From Mayfieldus sp963772265 (GTDB lineage Bacteria > Actinomycetota > Thermoleophilia > Solirubrobacterales > 70-9), in the NCBI GenBank assembly GCA_963772265.1, contig CAVYWS010000005.1, positions 1-64,000 of the forward strand: 64,000 nucleotides of DNA, read 5' to 3'. This document shows, in pieces, positions 63,972 through 64,000 of the stretch. Under the pieces are notes generated by a model that ran no database searches, was not told where the DNA came from, and saw only the letters and a list, made by a program, of their open reading frames with translations. A program made the position numbers and the translations under genes. How positions within the stretch are numbered: position 1 is the stretch's first letter; each line of letters starts with the position of its first letter.

Positions 63972-64000
63972 CTGCTGCCCGGCCTCCTCTCCGTGTGTCG

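Overview
The window is about 64 kb of high-GC bacterial chromosome. It looks like an actinobacterium, most plausibly a deep lineage such as Thermoleophilia/Solirubrobacterales; that rank is inference. Support: a lexA gene behind an actinobacterial SOS box (CGAAC-N4-GTTCG), a ydaO-type c-di-AMP riboswitch in front of a cell-wall gene, GTP-type PEP carboxykinase, stand-alone TrpB2, an LPxTG surface protein, and many genes with a TAnnnT -10 element only 6-9 nt before the start codon (leaderless mRNAs). No transposon, CRISPR array, integrase or replication origin was seen.

Layout. 1-5.4 kb: sugar and surface modification genes (acyltransferase, TylF-like and CmcI-like methyltransferases, GT8 glycosyltransferase, two SAM methyltransferases). 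5.5-8.1 kb: housekeeping block (secG, a short solute-binding lipoprotein, tRNA-Leu(GAG), lexA, a zinc-ribbon protein, rnpB). 8.1-10.3 kb: SDR, c-di-AMP riboswitch plus RlpA-like protein, LPxTG protein. 10.4-31.2 kb: a large exopolysaccharide locus with an initiating phosphoglycosyltransferase, two Wzy/O-antigen-ligase-family proteins each next to a secreted clan GH-A glycosidase, a Wzz/BY-kinase, eight glycosyltransferases (one a GT2-GT4 fusion), a methyltransferase and a sulfotransferase. No Wzx flippase is visible. 31.3-43.5 kb: AhpD-like protein, glutamine synthetase, PhzF-like protein, SnoaL-like protein, YyaL thioredoxin-domain protein, a PAS-GGDEF-EAL c-di-GMP protein, ACT protein, class III aminotransferase, MFS transporter, acyl-CoA ligase. 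43.7-50.5 kb: a secreted beta-propeller/RTX protein, sucCD with an apparent C-terminal ferredoxin fusion and a decayed ferredoxin copy, pckG, a small secreted protein. 50.6-51.9 kb: a lower-GC AAA ATPase gene that looks acquired. 51.9-64 kb: trpB2, a GH5-like secreted protein, a Chloroflexus-type malyl-CoA lyase, a coiled-coil/HhH protein, GNAT, SRPBCC plus NAD(P)-binding pair, acyl-CoA dehydrogenase, SDR, SCP2-like, AlkZ-like, a mesaconyl-CoA-hydratase-like MaoC protein, two small or hypothetical proteins and a DsbA-family protein.

Central carbon genes cluster in 45-62 kb: sucCD, pckG, malyl-CoA lyase, acyl-CoA dehydrogenase and MaoC hydratase could work together in a methylmalyl/mesaconyl-CoA type pathway.

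About 35-40 single-base frameshifts interrupt clearly conserved genes (glnA, pckG, sucC, sucD, trpB and others), while 12-32 kb is almost free of them. I read these as sequence errors and annotate such genes as single CDSs spanning the frames. No gene-free stretch exceeds 300 bases.
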